A DNA stretch of 64,000 nt. Source: Bactrocera neohumeralis. Taxonomy: Eukaryota > Arthropoda > Insecta > Diptera > Tephritidae. The DNA lies in assembly GCF_024586455.1 (NCBI RefSeq), contig NC_065921.1:28269135-28333134 (forward strand), given 5' to 3'. A program made the position numbers and the translations under genes. Below are positions 59,701 through 64,000 of this stretch, one piece after another; position 1 is the first letter of the stretch; the number at the start of each line of letters is the position of its first letter. The notes beneath the pieces are model-generated. The model worked only from the letters and a program-made list of their open reading frames with translations. It ran no database searches and was not told the DNA's origin.

Positions 59701-62700
59701 ATTATTATATGATCACAATATGATCTATTGCAAGCTCTCCTTGTAGAAAAATGATAACAACTTATTGATATATATGGAACAATATACATACAAATATACA
59801 AAAATACACTTTCAGCATAGAGTATTCTCTGAGAGCTTAATAATAGACCATGCACAAGAGAATATGCCGGCAAAACGCCCGGCAGTGAGTGGCCATTCGG
59901 GCGCAATCTCTGCGCCATAAAAAAAGAAACAGTACAACGGGTGTATTTAATTCACACTGTATTCCTAATACCCCACCGGCGGTTGTCATTTTTTAGTTTA
60001 ATTGTCAATATCATTTTTGCTGTCATTTTATTTGTTGTGCTATTACGCATTGACTTCCGCTAAGAAAATAAAGTAAATTCTTTAAATATATGTATGTATG
60101 TAGTGTGTGCAATGTAAATGAATGAATAAACGGGCCAGACATAAATATGCGATGGATACGTTTAGCGACCGGTTTGTTGCGGCCAATATCAAAACTGAGC
60201 AGCTACAGGTGACTACGGCAAAATGATTTTCAACATTTTATCGTTACTTAAGTGCGTACGTATGTATGTACATACATATGTAGATATGCATTTATGTATG
60301 TAGCAAGGGTGAGCGCCACAGCTGATTGGGGCTGCCACCAACTATTTACGTACATAAATGATAAAAACTTGTAGTATGTACACACAAACAGATGGGAGTG
60401 AGAATTTTTGCTGAAACGTGCACATATCGTACACGCCTGAATCGTATGTTTACCCATATTCGCATTCAACGAAATTATACACCAGTAACTGCGGTAACAA
60501 TGTCAGTTACACTTGGAACGTCGTGTCGTGTGGTTTATTAACGTGTATTTACAGTAACCGCCGTGGAAAGCAACCACCTTATAGTGTATAATTGTGTTTA
60601 ATTGTGGGTTCCTCGTTGTCAAGGATATTTTCTCTGTGTACATACAAACATATGTATGTATGTGGTGTGTTTGAAAGTCGCAAAAGTTGAGTCGTTAGTT
60701 TTGCCGGATTCCTATGCACGCATATAACATTTATGTTAGTCGCGTTTTTAAAGTGGTTATTTGAAATGATGAAACCAAGCACTAGACGCTTCACTATCGG
60801 TGAACCAGCCGACGAGGAATCAGCTATATCAGAGCTAACTGTGCCTTCCAATGCATCAACTCCCATCATTGTTGTAGATGAGCATACAAGTGATGCGGCT
60901 AAACATGCAACGCCCGACAATCAATTGGAAAAAAACTTTTGCGCCAATTGCAACAACAACAATAATGTTGATTTTAGACGTAATTCATCGCAAATGAATT
61001 TATCCTCAACACAGAGAACGGATCTCTCCTTACTATCGCCATCGCAGGCGCAAAGGACTATAAAGTAATGCTTACATGTGTATATGTACATTCATATAAA
61101 TATACATAACTATTACTCACTAATTGCTTGCGTGTACTTTTAAATGTGCGCACATACTACATACATATGTATATTGTACGTACCTCATACTTATTAAACT
61201 CAAATGGGGGCACTGTGTATTGAAAGTTACAAAAGATAAAGGTTAAAATAAATTATGACTTATTAAAAGCAATGAATTACTCTTAAGTGGTCGTAAAAAT
61301 TGCAGTTAGGCAAAGTTCGAAAGTAATTGTTTTTATTTGCTCAAAAAATGTATGTGAAATTGTTTAGTATTGAAGCCGCAGTCTTTATTTTTAAAAGTTT
61401 TGCTAAAAATTACTAATTCTTGTATCATTTCTTATACTTGAACTTTCTTTTGATTACATTTTCTAAAAAATTAGTTATAATAATATATATTTTCCATTTT
61501 ATAGCTAATAATATATTGTATTTCGCGGTTTTTGTTTATTAACTCACAAGAAATTTATTTATATTTAAAATTGCGGTTTTAGTATGATGCTGAAAAGGAT
61601 ATTATTCTCTATTTAATGCACAATGTTGACAGTAAGAGTTACTTTTTCGCAGATTTTTACAAATATTAATAAAAATGTTATATTGGTAGCAACTTTTACT
61701 CATTAATTTTAGAAGGATTTTTTAATTTTTTATAGATTTTTTTTCAAATAATTCATAATTTTTTTTGAATAAATTACTAATTTTAAAAGCTTTCTTTCAC
61801 TAAAAATTTATTACACTTTTGTACAGCCTTCAACCTTCATATACAGCCTTCATATACATATTATGTATATATAAAATTATTTTAATTAATTTTTTTTTTT
61901 TTTTTGTAAATAAAGTTTTGAAATTTTGTTTAACAATTTTATCGATAACAAAACGAACTAAATGCTTAATTCTATGGAATAAACAATTTTTTTAATTCGT
62001 CAATCACTTCGGCCATTAAGAGATACCTACACACCAAAATTACATGCTACCCTGAAGTAGGCCATTACAAACTATGCCTTATCAGTGATAACATATGTAT
62101 ATGTAATAATAGTTTTATGTTGTTATGATATCAAGTAAGAGAGTTGTGGTAATTGTATTTAATAAATGTTAAAAGAGTGACTAATGAAGGGAAGAAAGAT
62201 ATGACGTAGATCTAGAAAAAATATTTTTAATAAGATTATTATTTTTTTTTATTTTTTTAGAATATAAAAATAAGAAATTCTGTTTTATATGGTTTAGATT
62301 AAACACGGTTTGAAAATAAAACAATTTTTAATTTTTAGCCGGTTTTATTTCATTTCGTACGATTCAAAACTTTTTTGCTTAAATTTATTATTTGCGAAAT
62401 ATAACATGTCACAAAATTAGAATAAAATAAAAAAAAAAATTAAAAAAATTGTTGAAATCAATTATAAATGAAATGAAAAAAAAATTATTAATCAGATTGC
62501 TAATGAAACCGACTAACTTTTTTTTTTAATAATTTACTTTATGAATCAAATATAAAAAAGTATATATACTATTGTACAAACATATGTATATAAATTAAAA
62601 AAATAATATCTTTGAAGGGAAGGGAAAAAAGATGGGTGTTTTTTTGAAAAAAAAAAATTTAATCGGCTATCTTAACCTAACATTACCCTAACCTGTACAA

Positions 62701-63780
62701 ACAATATTTTTTTTAATATGTTTTTAAAAAATTGAATTCCTTTCAAAACTAATGTCCCTCAAACTGAATTCTAAAACATTATATTTTTTTAAACCAAATT
62801 TGCTTACCATCATCACACTGTCACTGCCGCTTGCCATTTACGTCGGAAGACATTAATGACCAACCGCAGATTACGAAGCCATCACATAGCCTTATTTGTT
62901 TTAATTTTTTTTTTTTGCTATCCCACATAATTTTGACAACAAAATAAAGTTGATGCCGAATATTTGTGACTCGATTTCTATTCTCCACTCGCTCTCTTTT
63001 ACAAAGCTTAAATATCAACAAACTAGTTAGCCATGCATGTATGTACATATGTAAATGCAGAAGTACATATGTATGTACATATGTATGTAGGCATTTATGA
63101 GCTTTCTGGGTTTTATTTAATTTTACAGTATTCTTTTCATATTCAATTTGCACCATCGCGGCCGAGCGTATGGCGAGAGAAACTGGTCTCTGATTTTATG
63201 CCGTGATCTTGTGGAAAAAAATATTTTACACTCTGCTTTTAAACGAATAAATTAAAAAAAAAAGTTGTGAAGTGCATTTTTGGGACGAGCCAATTGGTTG
63301 TTTACACTTGCGTTTTCAGTTTCCTTTTTGACTTGTTGCCATTCACACTAGTAGTTTGGCTAAGTTAGAAATTCGGTCAAAATGCATAATCATCATCTGT
63401 CTTTCGGTTTTAGGCCGAGCATGTCGCGTGGCACTGGTCTGGGGCAGGATCGATATCAGGACCGCGATTTTCACATTGCCACACCGGAAGAGTTTGTCAA
63501 GAAGTTTGGTGGTACGCGTGTCATTAATCGTGTGCTAATCGCGAATAACGGTATTGCCGCTGTGAAATGTATGCGCTCGATACGTCGTTGGTCCTATGAG
63601 ATGTTCAAAAATGAACGTGCTGTCCGATTTGTGGTAATGGTCACACCAGAGGATCTTAAAGCCAATGCTGAGTATATCAAGATGGCCGATCATTATGTGC
63701 CCGTACCTGGTGGAGCAAATAACAACAACTATGCCAATGTTGAGCTGATCGTCGATATTGCACTTCGGACTCAAGTTCAG
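56797..63780 (+). CDS. ACC: Acetyl-CoA carboxylase, 5' part (gene continues past window)
   Basis: ACC makes malonyl-CoA from acetyl-CoA, the committed step of fatty-acid synthesis. Exons seen: 56797-57062 (88 codons, Ser/Asn-rich, ending TERPSFL), 58580-58704 (VGDEVAANGLDEV through MERRKRL), and 63414-63780, with matching phases. The last exon reads PSMSRGTGLGQDR, then RDFHIATPEEFVKKFGGTRV and VLIANNGIAAVKCMRSIRRW, followed by FVVMVTPEDLKANAEYIKMA and DHYVPVPGGANNNNYANVEL: the start of the biotin carboxylase domain, nearly identical in all animals. The GTAAGT after 63780 is a strong donor; ATP-grasp, BCCP and carboxyltransferase parts are beyond the window. The start codon lies in an upstream exon, not in 56797. 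The Ser/Asn-rich linker probably carries regulatory phosphosites. Several 5' ends seem to converge on exon 63414. Confidence 0.93.
57070..58570. other. ACC intron, nothing recognised
   Basis: A+T-rich. A TTACAACAACAACAAAA tract near 57.83 kb resembles a LINE tail, but no coding block precedes it. Confidence 0.5.
58897..59190 (-). mobile_element. mariner-like fragment with terminal repeat
   Basis: Starts GGTGACCCATTTCGAGGTTT, the terminal repeat known from 7.9 kb, and runs through the 3' non-coding part to a GGCGCCATCTTGTTGAATCC block (minus strand: FQQDGA region). It is cut where a dispersed-element copy begins. Confidence 0.8.
59195..59595 (+). repeat. Dispersed element, copy H
   Basis: Contains the ACTAGTCCCTCAATTTTTGA and CCACTATAGTATATAGCTGCC blocks and ends TGTAGGGTATTCGGTGCAGCCGAAGTTAACG. 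Confidence 0.8.
60500..60512 (+). promoter_or_regulatory. Initiator-like site for the alternative ACC exon
   Basis: ATGTCAGTTACAC fits the TCAGTT initiator consensus and sits about 230 bases before the ATG at 60733, in a CG-richer stretch (GTCGTGTCGTGTGG). Inference from motif only. Confidence 0.35.
60733..61064 (+). CDS. ACC: Alternative ACC first coding exon
   Basis: ATG at 60733 starts MLVAFLKWLFEMMKPSTRRF, then TIGEPADEESAISELTV, a Ser/Thr-rich stretch with STPIIVVDEH, and NSSQMNLSSTQRTDLSLLSP, ending RTI plus AA. A GT at 61065 (AA/GTAATG) leaves phase 2, so joining to 63414 gives RTIKPSMSRG in frame. RFTIG.. EE.AISEL resembles the conserved N-terminal RFIIG..ED..EDEISNL of vertebrate ACC1 as I recall it, which supports real coding. 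The first 12 residues are hydrophobic and amphipathic and could be a membrane-binding helix. Confidence 0.7.
61070..63300. other. ACC intron, nothing recognised
   Basis: Strongly A+T-rich, with long T runs and ATGTAC tracts (63.04-63.09 kb). No coding block or known element. Confidence 0.6.
63313..63323 (+). promoter_or_regulatory. Initiator-like site next to the common ACC exon
   Basis: TTTTCAGTTTC lies about 60 bases before the ATG at 63382 and could start a short transcript beginning directly in front of the common exon. Motif-based inference. Confidence 0.25.
63382..63413 (+). CDS. ACC: Possible third ACC start reading into the common exon
   Basis: ATG at 63382 with AAA before it reads MHNHHLSFGF and then continues without splicing into RPSMSRG, because the intron's AG plus G restores the same Arg codon that splicing makes. 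A promoter-proximal isoform could thus use it. The same bases are intron 3' end (polypyrimidine CTGTCTTTCGGTTTTAG) for the spliced forms. Confidence 0.4.
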
Positions 63781-64000
63781 GTAAGTGAAGGCACTTGTAA
63801 AGCATATTAACTATATTTCATAATGTCGTACGATCGATTAGCGCGCATTTTCATGGTTATTCGTTTAAAGCAAAAAAAAAAAAATAAAACTCACAAACAA
63901 ACAACAATAATTAAATACGAAACTGCGTAAAGCTCACATAACAAAACCGGTTTTCAGTGTAAACAAGATGGGAAGCTGCATTTTGTTTATCTTTATTCAC

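Noticed and set aside
1..64000. A dedicated undescribed multi-gene system
   Set aside because: The recognisable genes are conserved housekeeping or lipid-metabolism genes with unrelated roles; the accessory DNA is transposon-derived. No cassette of co-oriented unknown genes was seen.

Overview
This window looks like nuclear DNA of a higher fly (Diptera, Schizophora), most likely a tephritid fruit fly. The reasons are short GT-AG introns inside recognisable insect genes, an A+T-rich background full of TATGTA/TACATA microsatellites, and a heavy load of mariner, Tc1 and LINE relics. The genus is an inference. No prokaryotic, viral, rRNA, tRNA or CRISPR feature was seen.

Layout. 1-9100 is a repeat desert: mariner and LINE remnants plus several copies of one dispersed element, one of which carries an exact 154-bp tandem array (about 3247-4950). 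9184-16083 and 28448-36277 are two minus-strand paralogues of the DGAT2/MOGAT acyltransferase family. Both have six exons in the same phases, and both can be assembled to complete proteins of 352 and 336 aa. Their introns are stuffed with transposons, and 16.4-28.4 kb between them is almost wholly mobile DNA, including a Tc1 element with a second element nested inside it.

38380-45331 is a compact gene island: a mitotic kinesin-6 (subito type, +), two tandem FAM136A-like genes (-), mitochondrial ribosomal protein S28 (+), and the tRNA adenosine deaminase subunit ADAT3 (-), with a possible small ORF just upstream of ADAT3. 45.8-47.5 kb holds a direct duplication of about 0.8 kb; each copy ends in the same very short candidate first exon (ATG GAA ATC G, then a consensus donor).

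56797-63780 is the 5' part of acetyl-CoA carboxylase (ACC, +): two upstream coding exons and the start of the biotin carboxylase domain. The gene runs off the right edge. At least three alternative 5' ends fit the splice phases, two of which begin with hydrophobic stretches. The unit 46-63 kb therefore reads as a multi-promoter ACC 5' region.

Functionally, ACC (malonyl-CoA synthesis) and the DGAT2-like enzymes (acylglycerol synthesis) both belong to lipid synthesis; the genes between them (mitosis, mitochondria, tRNA editing) are unrelated. All exon models come from reading frames and splice-site consensus by eye, with no alignment run.
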